From NCBI RefSeq assembly GCF_900302475.1, contig NZ_OMOQ01000002.1:619740-683739 (forward strand): a stretch of DNA of 64,000 bases, read 5' to 3'. Each line of letters starts with the position of its first letter. Position 1 is the first letter of the stretch. Under the pieces are notes generated by a model, which made no database searches, was not told the DNA's origin, and worked only from the letters and a program-made list of their open reading frames with translations. Shown here in pieces: positions 17,121 to 25,634 of the stretch. Both the position numbers and the translations under genes were made by a program. Source of the DNA: Defluviimonas aquaemixtae. Its GTDB lineage: Bacteria > Pseudomonadota > Alphaproteobacteria > Rhodobacterales > Rhodobacteraceae.

Positions 17121-17314
17121 CCCGCACCTCCATGACGGAGTGCGCCATAGGCCAGAACGCACGGAGGTTCTCGCAGGACAGCGGGCCCTTGTTGATGGTG
17201 GCAGCCCTCGCAGCCGCCGACGACTGCCCGAGCGGCACTTGTGGTGCGCGTGGCGCGGACGGTTGCGGTAGAGGTTACTGGACGGGTCCAGTGTTGGGTT
17301 GTCTTGATCAGCAT
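17117..17314 (-). CDS. 65-residue small protein with a CxxCHH motif
   Basis: An ORF beginning MLIKTTQHWTRPVTST, basic at first, with a GGCEGCHHQQG segment that could bind a metal. It starts 56 bases after motif copy f with AGAGAG as a modest ribosome binding site, and its stop overlaps the ATPase start by ATGA. The same plan (motif, short leader, small ORF, overlap) is seen at 4949 and near 9996. No homologue is known to me. Confidence 0.4.
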   Translation of the reverse strand: MLIKTTQHWTRPVTSTATVRATRTTSAARAVVGGCEGCHHQQGPAVLREPPCVLAYGALRHGGAG

Positions 17315-17369
17315 TGCGTCTCTCTTGGTTCTGTGGGGCTGCTCACAGGCGCGGCGCCTGCACACGAAG

Positions 17370-17397
17370 ATCAGCCGGGTAGCCGCGCAGTTTGCCG
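17370..17397 (-). promoter_or_regulatory. Bipartite island motif, copy f
   Basis: The minus strand reads CGGCAAAC, 13 bases, GGCTGAT. It marks the upstream end of the island, before the small ORF, the ATPase and CHAT-A. A perfect CAGGCG-CCG-CGCCTG stem can form in the leader. Confidence 0.6.
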
Positions 17398-17644
17398 CTC
17401 CGCGAACTCATTTTTCGGATTGAACGACCTGGCCAAAGTCTGAGGATCAGGTTCGTCCTGCTCAGGAAGTAGCCTTGTAAGCAGCAGATCAGCGCTTCCG
17501 CCGCCAGTCGCGACCGAGCCGAACGATTGTACCAGACATAGAGAATGTAAATAATATCATATTCTTAGGCGCCAGTGAACGTTGGGAGCCAGTCCTGTGC
17601 GCTCCAAGACTTGTAAGCTCCGAAAATCCTACTTTAGGACCCTT

Positions 17645-17864
17645 GGAGGATCGGGGCGAAACCCAAGGCGTCACAGACGTTTGGGCAGTTTGTGTTTGCG
17701 GATCATGTGCACAGGGCATATCGGCGGGCTCCTTTGCAGGCGAGAAAGCTGAAATCGCGTAACCCGCACCTTTTCACGCCGCGCCTGGCGACTCTACGCT
17801 GCGACCCGCGGGACCACCTTCTCGACCAACCGCAGAAATCGTGAGTTGCGAGCCCCCGCAACCA
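17645..17864. repeat. 220-bp imperfect direct repeat, left of eCIS
   Basis: It aligns without net gaps to 49003-49222, with scattered substitutions and long identical runs (including the block around CCAACCGCAGAAATCGTGAG). It includes the 3' end of a serine recombinase gene plus about 150 bp beyond the stop. The two copies have the same orientation and enclose the eCIS locus. Confidence 0.8.
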
Positions 17865-17882
17865 AACCCCTCAAGAAACCAT
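17794..17882 (-). pseudogene. Serine recombinase C-terminal relic
   Basis: The minus strand encodes the tail LVAGARNSRFLRLVEKVV ending at a TAG at 17794. The same tail is seen at 49152-49297, and a related one at 54308-54625; such tails end large serine recombinases of alphaproteobacterial mobile elements. Upstream coding sequence is missing. Confidence 0.6.
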
Positions 17883-18529
17883 ATTAATTTCAGTGTCTTG
17901 GCGAGCAGCGAGACATCGCCGTTCATTCGGCCCGAGCAATATCAATGACTTAGCCCCGTAGGTGCAAATCACCCCGCAACCAACTGCGACGGCGTAGAGT
18001 AGCGTCCAATCGGCGTCGTTCTGGTGATGGATGTTAGCGATTGAGACGTGATTTCAGGAGCTTACGTGGTGTCTTGTGCAACTGATGTTCATGTTTCGAT
18101 CGCATGGTATCGCGCTGCGTCGTGGGCATTTCGGCTACGGGGCAGAGATTGGCCTCTTTTGCATTCATGAGCGCTCAACCGGGCTCTCGCAATTGGTGGT
18201 TGCAGGTTCGACGGATCCGTAGGTCGCCCGGAGTATGGCCTTTCTATGTTGTTGCCATTGAGGTTCGCTTCGCGGGGCTTGCCGCCATTGAACCAAGGCC
18301 GGGTTCGGGAGAGGCGGGAGTCCGTAGGGGGCTTCAAGAAACTGCGAGAACCCCAGTAAACTATGAGGCAGGGTGTACCATGATCGTTTAAATGCGTTGC
18401 GATGCGATCAATGGATTGCATTGGAGGTGTACCTCGGAAGAACTCTTCCTTTCGAAGGCGCAGCAACAAAGGATTTGACTTTGGGATCTTTGTATTTTTT
18501 GAAATCTGATCGATCCGCGATGACCGTGT

Positions 18530-18760
18530 GCTTTCATCCGCTGACCTGATCGACCTCAACTTCTACGCGGACGGGTCGAACATGCTCTGGGTGGTGGACA
18601 TCACCTATGCGCCGACCTGGGCCGGCTTCCTGTATCTCGCCGTCGTCCTTGATGCCTTCCCGCGGCGGATTGTTGGCTGGACCATGGAGACGAACGTGAG
18701 GATGCAGCTCATTCTTGACGCGATGAACATGGCATTGGGCCAGCGCAGGCGATCCAAGTG
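18530..18760 (+). pseudogene. IS3-family transposase (orfB) fragment
   Basis: About 75 codons matching the DDE core of IS3-type OrfB: NMLWVVDITYAPTWAGFLYL holds the first catalytic Asp, followed by AVVLDAFPRRIVGW and a MNMALGQRR segment. Both ends are missing. It lies directly upstream of the eCIS operon, so the eCIS promoter must be within the 210 bp that follow or inside the relic. Confidence 0.75.
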
Positions 18761-18971
18761 GTCGTTTCAGCTTCGTTTGGTCTGGTCCGATCCTGTGGCA
18801 GCGGCGCGCGGCGATTGGCCGAAGGATACAGGGCGCTCCTGGCTGAAGGATCGACGCGGACCTGCGCTAACCAGTATCCTCCGGACCGGATCGATTTCTG
18901 GACATTCAGCCGATTGGCCGGGGAAGGCGGCTTTGAGAGCCTGAAGGCCTCTTTGTTAGGGAGTCAGCCTG
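18761..18971 (+). promoter_or_regulatory. Presumed eCIS operon promoter region
   Basis: The 211-bp gap between the IS3 relic and the first eCIS gene. An AGGGAG ribosome binding site ends 8 bases before the ATG at 18972. I cannot pick out a convincing -35/-10 pair, and no copy of the CHAT-island motif is seen here. Confidence 0.35.
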
Positions 18972-21383
18972 ATGGCGCTGACGCGCACTTTCATTGGACC
19001 GTTTCGGCGACGTGCCTTCGCGGATGGCCTGAGAGCGCTCCTCGAAGACGATCCCAACCTGTCCGTGACGGCGCTGGTCGATCCCGAGGATGTCGAGCGC
19101 CACCTGGCCGCCGACCAGCCGACGGTTCTCATCCTCGAGGACCGCGCGGGCGAGAACGAGGTCCATCCGCTCCCCCGGTCGCCCTTCGTGGCCGTTATCC
19201 TGGTGTCGAGCGAAGGCACCGACGTGCAGATCGCCTTGAACCAGCTCGATTCCGCGCGGCTTCGGGACGCCATCGGCCTGGCCGAGCAGACCGCGCATCC
19301 GAAGGTCATCTCGCTCTCGGACGTCCGCCCGGTTCAGCCGCCGCTGGCACTGCCGCATTTCCGGCATGGCGGGGAGTCCGCCCTGCGATCGGTGACGGAC
19401 TGGCTGGATGCGGCCTTCGCCCTTGCGCTCGACCGGCTCGTGGCCGCGCGCGGCGGCGATGCGGGCGGCTGGTCCGGCGATCTTGCGGCACTTATGGCTG
19501 GCTTCGGCGCCGCGGATACGTCGGAAGAAGCGCGGCTCTTCGGGATCATGCTGGAAACGCCGCTCTGGCAGCAGCGCCTGTTCCGCACCTTCGCGCTGGA
19601 ACCCGCCGAGGTGCGCGCGATCTGCCTGGCGGCCGCGCCCGATCTGGATCAGCGCTATGCCTGGGCCTACGGGCTTTTGCAGAACAACTATGCCGAGCCG
19701 CGGCCCTCGGGGTCGACGCTGGCGCATCTGCTCGACCCCGACCTGGTCGGCGCCGAGTTCACCGCGCTGGTCACGGGGCGGCGGCTGTTCGCGCGCTACG
19801 GCCTCGTCCGCCCGGCACCCGCGCCGGCGGATCGGGCGGGCGAGCCGCAGCCGGGCTACCGCGCCGCGCCGGCCATTCTGGATCTGATGCTGGGCAAGCG
19901 GCCCCGCGGCGGCGGCGGATGGTGGCTGCAGGCGGCGGCGCTGCCGGCGCTCGCCGAGCTGACGGCGGACCTGGAGCGGCTTTTCACCCACGTCGCCGAT
20001 CCTGTCGCCACCATCGCGCCCGGCGCACATGACGGGGCGGAGGAAGTGGCCGCCGCGCTTCTGGCGATCGGCCGGCCGGTCCTGCGGGCCGATGCCTGGG
20101 CGTTGGAGTCGGAAGAGAAGCTGATCGACCTCGCGCTTCACGCGCGGTTGCACGATGCCGTGCTGCTGCTCGAAGGGCTGGACCAGGCGAGCGACGCGGC
20201 GCGGTCGCTGTGCCTCTCGACTGATCTGCAGGGTCTCGTCGACGGACTGGTGCTGGATGGGGTCGCCTCGGCCCCCAAGGCAGCGCGAGCGACGGTGGCG
20301 CTGAACATCGGTCGGGTCGAGGCGGAAGATCGGAAGAAGCGCTGGGCTTTCGCCATGCGCGACAACGGGCTGGGGTCCGACGAAGAGACCAGTGCGGGGC
20401 TGGCCGCACGGCTGCGGTTCCGGCTGTCCGATATCAGGCTGGTCGCGGAACTCGCTGCGGGCCGCAGACGCGCGGGCGACACGTCCGACACCGAGGACCT
20501 GATGCTCGAGGCCGCGCGGCACGTGTCGATCCGCCACGCGCCGGCGACGGTGCGGCGTCCGCCACTGCACTTCGACTGGACGGACCTGGTGCTGCCCGAG
20601 AGGATCGAGGCGCAGGTCAAGGCGGTCCCCACGCACGTGGTCAACGGTCCGACGGTCCTGGACCACTGGGGCTATTCCCGGCGCCTTTCCTACGGGCGCG
20701 GTGTCGGGGCGCTGTTCTGCGGCGCGTCGGGCACCGGCAAGACGATGAGCGCGCAGGTCATCGCCCGCGCCCTCGGCGTGGACCTGATGCAGGTCGAACT
20801 GTCGCGCTGCGTCTCGAAGTACATTGGCGAGACCGAGAAGAACATCGACGCCTGTTTCCGGGCGGCCGACGCGGCTTCGGCGTGTCTGCTGTTCGACGAG
20901 GCCGACGCCATGTTCGGCAAGCGCACGCAGATCAAGGACGCCCATGACCGGCACGCCAACGTGGAGGTCGCCTATCTGCTCCAGCGCATCGAGGCCTACG
21001 AGGGCCTGGTCATCCTGACCAGCAACCTGAAGGCCAACATCGATCCGGCGTTCCTGCGGAGGCTGCGCTTCGTGATCGATTTTCCGTTCCCCAACGCGGC
21101 CGAGCGCCAGATGATCTGGGAACGCGCCATTCCCGACACCGCGCCCTGCGCCGAGGACCTGGACGTCGCGTTCCTGGCCCGGCGGCTGGAGCTGTCGGGA
21201 GGGTCGATCCAGCAGATCGCGGTGAACGCCGCCTTCGCCGCGGCCTCGGACGGCGGGGTGATCGAGATGCGCCATGTCATGGCGGCGACCCGGGCGGAGC
21301 TGATCAAGATGGGCCAGTTCACAGCGGAGCGGGCGCTTGAGGACCCGCCGTCGCGGGCGCTGATCACGCGGGGCCGGGCATGA
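18972..21383 (+). CDS. eCIS AAA+ ATPase with receiver-like N-terminus
   Basis: An 803-residue protein. The C-terminal AAA+ module has a Walker A, GASGTGKT (about residues 584-591), a Walker B, CLLFDEADAMFGKR (about 637-650), and an Arg-finger-like segment RRLRFVIDFPFPNAAER, as in Afp15/Pvc15, the ATPase needed for eCIS particle assembly or effector handling. The first 110 residues (AFADGLRALLEDDPNLSV, QPTVLILEDRAGE) read like a degenerate response-regulator receiver domain, which is not the usual N-terminus of this ATPase. It is the first gene of the operon and overlaps the next by 4 bp. Confidence 0.9.
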   Translation: MALTRTFIGPFRRRAFADGLRALLEDDPNLSVTALVDPEDVERHLAADQPTVLILEDRAGENEVHPLPRSPFVAVILVSSEGTDVQIALNQLDSARLRDAIGLAEQTAHPKVISLSDVRPVQPPLALPHFRHGGESALRSVTDWLDAAFALALDRLVAARGGDAGGWSGDLAALMAGFGAADTSEEARLFGIMLETPLWQQRLFRTFALEPAEVRAICLAAAPDLDQRYAWAYGLLQNNYAEPRPSGSTLAHLLDPDLVGAEFTALVTGRRLFARYGLVRPAPAPADRAGEPQPGYRAAPAILDLMLGKRPRGGGGWWLQAAALPALAELTADLERLFTHVADPVATIAPGAHDGAEEVAAALLAIGRPVLRADAWALESEEKLIDLALHARLHDAVLLLEGLDQASDAARSLCLSTDLQGLVDGLVLDGVASAPKAARATVALNIGRVEAEDRKKRWAFAMRDNGLGSDEETSAGLAARLRFRLSDIRLVAELAAGRRRAGDTSDTEDLMLEAARHVSIRHAPATVRRPPLHFDWTDLVLPERIEAQVKAVPTHVVNGPTVLDHWGYSRRLSYGRGVGALFCGASGTGKTMSAQVIARALGVDLMQVELSRCVSKYIGETEKNIDACFRAADAASACLLFDEADAMFGKRTQIKDAHDRHANVEVAYLLQRIEAYEGLVILTSNLKANIDPAFLRRLRFVIDFPFPNAAERQMIWERAIPDTAPCAEDLDVAFLARRLELSGGSIQQIAVNAAFAAASDGGVIEMRHVMAATRAELIKMGQFTAERALEDPPSRALITRGRA

Positions 21384-21967
21384 GCCACGCGGTTCTCCAG
21401 CAGACCACGCGCGCCTTGCAGTTGTTGCTGCACGATGCCGTGGGCGACGCGACCTTCTCGACGCCGGATCAGTCGGTCCGCCTGGGTCCGCTGGACCTGC
21501 CCGAGGGCGGGACGGAGGCGCCCGTCTCGCTGTTCCTGTTCCATATCGAGCCGAACAGGTCGATGCGGAACGAGCCGCGCGTCGTGGATGGCGGCGAACG
21601 CCGCAGGGCGCTCGCTCTGGACGTGCGGTACGTCATCTCGGTTAATCGCATCGGTGCGGCGGGCGGCACCGAGGACCTGTCGAGGCTGGGCCTGATCCTC
21701 GCGAAGCTCGAGGCCAACCCGACGCTCGGTCCGCCGCTGATGCCCGACCAATCCATCCGGCTGACACCCGAACCCTACCCGATGGAGGAACTGAGCCGGG
21801 TCTGGGGGCTCTACGCGAGCACTGCGTATCGCACGTCGGTCGTCTATCTCGCCTCGCCGGTCTTCGTGGACGCGGTCGTGCCCGATCTGGCGGAGCGCGT
21901 GAGCAGCCGCCGCTTCGATGCCGGGCAATCCGCCGAGCCGCCCGATTTCGGAAGGGTGGAGGCATGA
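21380..21967 (+). CDS. Pvc16/DUF4255 terminator (tail-completion) protein
   Basis: A 195-residue protein of the DUF4255 (Pvc16 N-terminal domain) family. It shows the typical start with a short helix (VLQQTTRALQLLLHDAV), then strands with VSLFLFHIEPNRSMRNEP and LALDVRYVISV, and the YPMEELSRVWGLY segment. In AFP and PVC particles the homologue caps the tube and sheath at the end away from the baseplate. It is coupled by ATGA overlaps on both sides. Confidence 0.88.
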   Translation: MSHAVLQQTTRALQLLLHDAVGDATFSTPDQSVRLGPLDLPEGGTEAPVSLFLFHIEPNRSMRNEPRVVDGGERRRALALDVRYVISVNRIGAAGGTEDLSRLGLILAKLEANPTLGPPLMPDQSIRLTPEPYPMEELSRVWGLYASTAYRTSVVYLASPVFVDAVVPDLAERVSSRRFDAGQSAEPPDFGRVEA

Positions 21968-22620
21968 GCCACAGTTTCGATATCGTCTTCGATCCGCTCG
22001 CCGACCGCGAGGGTCGCGCGCGGACGGCGAGTTGCCTCGTGGTGCCGCGCGACCGGTTCACCGGAAAGATCGTGCAGCGCGGCATCACCGCCCGGATCGT
22101 CGGTCTTGGGGTCAAGGCGCGGCCGACCCTGAGCGGGGCGCTGTTCTTCGAGGATTTGCCCGGCGCTCCGCCGTTCCAGGTGGAGCTGGACGTCTCCCGC
22201 GCAGGGTACCTGCCGGTCGCGGCGTTCCCGGTGGACGTGGTCGAGCCGAACAAGCCGCCGCGGGCCGAGCCGCTTCTCGACCTCTCGCCCGAGCGCGTGG
22301 TCGACGGCGAGACCGCCGTCCTGCGTGGCCATGTCGAGCGCGACGGCAAGGAGATCGAGGGCGCGCGCATCGTCGCGGCGTTGGACATACCCGGCGCCGG
22401 GACGACCGAGGATTTCGAGACCCGTAGCGGCAAGCGCGGCGCCTTCGCGGTGCGGGTCCGGGTGCAGACCGACGACACCGCCGGGGCGGCGCCGAGCTTT
22501 CCCCTGACCACGACGGCCCACGTGACGGCCTTCTTCGACGGGGTCGAGAAGACCGACGGACCGAAGGACGTCACCGACATGCGGACCGAAAGCGTCGGGC
22601 TGATCGACCTGCCGACATGA
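21964..22620 (+). CDS. Beta-sandwich accessory protein of the eCIS locus
   Basis: A 218-residue protein without signal peptide. Two beta-rich halves are visible: an N-terminal one with RFTGKIVQRGITARIVGLG and a C-terminal Ig-like one with GETAVLRGHVERDGKEIEGA, reminiscent of carboxypeptidase-regulatory-like folds. No catalytic motif. Its place between the terminator and the sheath genes suggests a structural or accessory role; exact function unknown. Confidence 0.75.
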   Translation: MSHSFDIVFDPLADREGRARTASCLVVPRDRFTGKIVQRGITARIVGLGVKARPTLSGALFFEDLPGAPPFQVELDVSRAGYLPVAAFPVDVVEPNKPPRAEPLLDLSPERVVDGETAVLRGHVERDGKEIEGARIVAALDIPGAGTTEDFETRSGKRGAFAVRVRVQTDDTAGAAPSFPLTTTAHVTAFFDGVEKTDGPKDVTDMRTESVGLIDLPT

Positions 22621-22646
22621 CACCTCCAACGCAGGGAGACGACGAC

Positions 22647-23543
22647 ATGAGCGTAGAAGACAACCTGAGGGACGAACTGGAGAAGTTGAAGAAGGAGGCG
22701 AACGATGCCGCTTTCGAGGCCGCCTCCCTCAAGGACAACATCGCCGATCTTTCGAAGCTCGTCGAAACGGCTTCGACCTCGAAGAAGGAGTACGAAGCCG
22801 CCTATCCGGCGCTGAAGGCCGCGCAGGCGGAACTGGAGGCGTTCCGGACAGGTCTCCTGCCCGATCTAAAGCGGGAACTCCGACCGGAGGGCGTCGAGAA
22901 GGTCAAGGAGAGCATCAAGGGCCTTGTCGATGAGATCGACGAGAAGAAAGCCGAGGTGATCGGCCTGAAAGGCTTCGTCCCCGATGCCAGGGAGTCATCC
23001 GAAGAAAATGTCTGGAAGCGCGGCGCAGTAGGCGACGCCGCCGCCGAGGTCGCCAAGGCCGAGAAGACCTTCGCCGCGGCATCGACCAGGTTGGAACACG
23101 TCAAGAAACTCGCCGCAGGGGTCGCGGCCCGACACAAGAAGATGAGCGCCGCCAAGGACGAGATCACCAAGCTCTCGCAGACCGGCCACGAGGCGACGGC
23201 CTTCTGGCTTCTGACCGAGGGGTGCCGGTCCGAAGGGGAGCAAGAGCCGGAACACGACCCTTGCGCGGACACGACGCCGACGCCGCTTCCCGCGGGGGAC
23301 TTCTTCTCGGGGATGGTCGAGCCCAAGCTGATCAAGCCAGAAGACCATGACATCGAGGGCGCCTGGAATGCGTTTCAGGCCGCGCGGGATGACCTGAACG
23401 ACAAGCGCGCGATCCTGAAATTGAAGGAAGACGAGCTGAAGGCCCTCGAGAAGACGCTCGACGACCTGACCAAGAACCTTGGCAAGAACATCCGCGAGGC
23501 GCTGGCCGAATGGCAGCTCGGCCTCGTCGATCCCAGCAGTTAA
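22647..23543 (+). CDS. Coiled-coil eCIS accessory protein
   Basis: A 298-residue, highly charged, mostly helical protein (LRDELEKLKKEANDAAFEA at the start; many Lys/Glu/Ala heptads; a short non-helical insert around residues 205-235 with EPEHDPC). The start at 22647 was chosen for its GGGAG site; a frame opening at 22617 overlaps the previous gene and lacks one. It is unlike known core eCIS proteins; it may be a chaperone, scaffold or length-control factor. Confidence 0.75.
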   Translation: MSVEDNLRDELEKLKKEANDAAFEAASLKDNIADLSKLVETASTSKKEYEAAYPALKAAQAELEAFRTGLLPDLKRELRPEGVEKVKESIKGLVDEIDEKKAEVIGLKGFVPDARESSEENVWKRGAVGDAAAEVAKAEKTFAAASTRLEHVKKLAAGVAARHKKMSAAKDEITKLSQTGHEATAFWLLTEGCRSEGEQEPEHDPCADTTPTPLPAGDFFSGMVEPKLIKPEDHDIEGAWNAFQAARDDLNDKRAILKLKEDELKALEKTLDDLTKNLGKNIREALAEWQLGLVDPSS

Positions 23544-23557
23544 CGGAGGACGAATAG

Positions 23558-25144
23558 ATGCCAGAGTATCTAGCCCCGGGCGTATTCATCGAGGAAATCG
23601 AACGCGGCCCGAAACCCATCGAAGGCGTCGCGACCAGCACCGTCGCGTTTCTCGGCGAATGCGAGCGCGGGCCGCTGCGGCCCAGGCTGGTCACCGGCTA
23701 CGGCGAGTTCCTGCGCCTGTTCGGCGACGTCTTCGCCGACGACAAGTATCTGCCCTTCGGCGTCAAGGCGTTCTTCGATAATGGCGGGCGGCGCTGCTAT
23801 ATCTCGCGCATCGTCGGCGACGGCGCGGCGACCGCCGAGCTTGACGACAGCGGCTACACGATCCGCGCGAACGGACCCGGCGCGGCCGGGAACCGCATCT
23901 GGGCACGGGTGCTGCCGGCGACCACGATCGCCGTGCCTCCGGGCGGCAGTGCGCCCGAGCCCATCGGGTTCCGCCTGCAGCTTGCCTATTTCGGGCGCGA
24001 GGTGCCGGGGGGCATCTTCGATCCCTTCGCCGATGTCGACCGGCTCCCGCGCCCGGTTCTGGTCGAGGATTACGACGATCTGTCGCTCGATCCCGAAAGT
24101 TCGGTCTTCTGGGAGAAGATGATCGGCGAAACGACGTCGGCGCTGATCACGCTCGAGGTCGCGCCGGGCACGGCGGTTCCGCCGGGGCCGGACCCCGTGG
24201 TCAGCGCGCCGCTTGCAGGCGGCGCCGACGGCGCGGACGCGACGCTTGCGCATTTCAACGGGCTTACGGACGAAGCCGGCAACCCGATCGTGGATCCCAC
24301 CGACTTCCGGGGGCTGGCGGCGCTCGACCTCGACTTCTACCGCGACGTGGCCATCGTCCACGCGCCGGGCATCGGCAACGTGGACGCGGGCCAGTTCGCG
24401 ATCCAGGAGGCGATCGTCACGCATTGCGAACGCAACCGGTTCCGTTTCGCGGTTCTCGACAGCTCGCGGGGGCAGAACGACATTTCCACGATCGAGCCGC
24501 GAAACCAGCGGGCGACACAGTACGGCGCGTTCTACTATCCGTGGTATCACACGCCGCATCCCCGCACCGGCGTGAAGACGCTCGTGCCCCCCGGTGCGGC
24601 GGCCTGCGGGATCTATGCCCTGACCGACAACACGCGGGGTGTCTGGAAGGCGCCGGCCAACGTCCCGGTCGCCGGGGCCATCGACCTCGAATACGACATC
24701 AACACGGGCAGCCAGGAGGTGCTGAACCCGCGCGGGGTGAACTGCATCCGCCGCTTCCCGGGCCGCGGCATCCGGATGTGGGGTGCGCGCACGCTGGCGG
24801 CGGATCCCTTGTGGAAATACGTCAGCGTCCGCCGGCTGTTCATCTTCCTCGAGGCATCGATCTACAACTCGACCCAGTGGGTCGTGTTCGAGCCGAACGA
24901 CCCCAAGCTCTGGGCCCGCGTGAAGCAGAGCGTGACGCTTTTCCTGCGCACGCAATGGCGTGAAGGGGCGCTGTTCGGGACCAAGGAAGAAGAGGCGTTC
25001 TCAGTCTCGGTCGGGTTCGACACGATGACCGAGGACGACATCCTGAACGGGCGGCTGATCGTCGAGATCGGGATCGCGCCTGTGCGCCCGGCCGAGTTCG
25101 TCATCTTTCGCATCTTCCAGAAGACCATCGAAGCCAAAACATGA
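23558..25144 (+). CDS. eCIS contractile sheath protein
   Basis: A 528-residue phage-tail-sheath family protein. The N-terminus PEYLAPGVFIEEIERGPKPI is the sheath hallmark; residues 60-80 (FGVKAFFDNGGRRCYISRIV) and the C-terminal NSTQWVVFEPNDPKLWARV and LIVEIGIAPVRPAEFVIFRI segments match sheath C-terminal domains that interlock subunits. Known AFP and PVC loci have several sheath paralogues; only one is seen here. A strong GGAGGA site precedes it. Confidence 0.95.
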   Translation: MPEYLAPGVFIEEIERGPKPIEGVATSTVAFLGECERGPLRPRLVTGYGEFLRLFGDVFADDKYLPFGVKAFFDNGGRRCYISRIVGDGAATAELDDSGYTIRANGPGAAGNRIWARVLPATTIAVPPGGSAPEPIGFRLQLAYFGREVPGGIFDPFADVDRLPRPVLVEDYDDLSLDPESSVFWEKMIGETTSALITLEVAPGTAVPPGPDPVVSAPLAGGADGADATLAHFNGLTDEAGNPIVDPTDFRGLAALDLDFYRDVAIVHAPGIGNVDAGQFAIQEAIVTHCERNRFRFAVLDSSRGQNDISTIEPRNQRATQYGAFYYPWYHTPHPRTGVKTLVPPGAAACGIYALTDNTRGVWKAPANVPVAGAIDLEYDINTGSQEVLNPRGVNCIRRFPGRGIRMWGARTLAADPLWKYVSVRRLFIFLEASIYNSTQWVVFEPNDPKLWARVKQSVTLFLRTQWREGALFGTKEEEAFSVSVGFDTMTEDDILNGRLIVEIGIAPVRPAEFVIFRIFQKTIEAKT

Positions 25145-25178
25145 CCCGGGATTGCAGTTGATCCGAGGAGGATAGCCA

Positions 25179-25619
25179 ATGGCACGACAAGACCCACTCA
25201 GAAACTTCAGATACCGCCTCGAAATCGACGGGATCGACCAGGCCGGCTTCGCCGAGGTGGCGATCGGCGACATGTCGACCGAGCCCATCGAGTACCGCGA
25301 GGGCGACGAGATCACGACCGTGCGCAAGCTGAACGGTCTGAACAAGTACGCCAACATCACTTTGAAATGGGGCGTCACCGACAGCCTGGAACTGGCCGAC
25401 TGGCACCAGCTGGTGGTGGACGACGCGACGCCGCTGGACGACGCGCGCCGTAACGTGGTGATCCGCGTCCAGAACGAGGCGGGCGAGGAAAAGGCCGCAT
25501 TCGAGATCACCAAGGCCTGGCCCTGCAAATACGATCCGACCGACCTGAACGGCAAGGGCAACGAGGTGGCCATCGACATGCTCGAACTCTGCAACGAAGG
25601 CATTCGGCGGATCCAGTAA
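25179..25619 (+). CDS. eCIS inner tube protein 1
   Basis: A 146-residue protein of the T4 gp19-like/Afp1 tube family: DPLRNFRYRLEIDGIDQAGF at the start, then YREGDEITTVRKLNGLNKY and the closing AFEITKAWPCKYDP. Monomers stack as hexamer rings inside the sheath to make the payload tube. GGAGGA lies before the ATG. Confidence 0.95.
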   Translation: MARQDPLRNFRYRLEIDGIDQAGFAEVAIGDMSTEPIEYREGDEITTVRKLNGLNKYANITLKWGVTDSLELADWHQLVVDDATPLDDARRNVVIRVQNEAGEEKAAFEITKAWPCKYDPTDLNGKGNEVAIDMLELCNEGIRRIQ

Positions 25620-25634
25620 CCCTTGGAGGACATC

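Larger units (their letters stand above)
17398..18529. other. Non-coding stretch with relics between the two systems
   Basis: About 1.1 kb without a supportable intact gene. It holds the recombinase relic (17794-17882) and the 220-bp repeat. Nothing else in either strand reads like a known protein; the ORF at 18089-18559 (minus) has no recognisable content. Confidence 0.6.

Noticed and set aside
18089..18559. A 156-codon minus-strand ORF upstream of the eCIS operon
   Set aside because: No ribosome binding site, no recognisable segment, and it overlaps transposase relic sequence.
23570..24955. A 461-codon minus-strand ORF opposite the sheath gene, and other long minus-strand ORFs across the eCIS locus
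   Set aside because: High-GC antisense frames; the sense strand holds clear sheath, tube and baseplate motifs.
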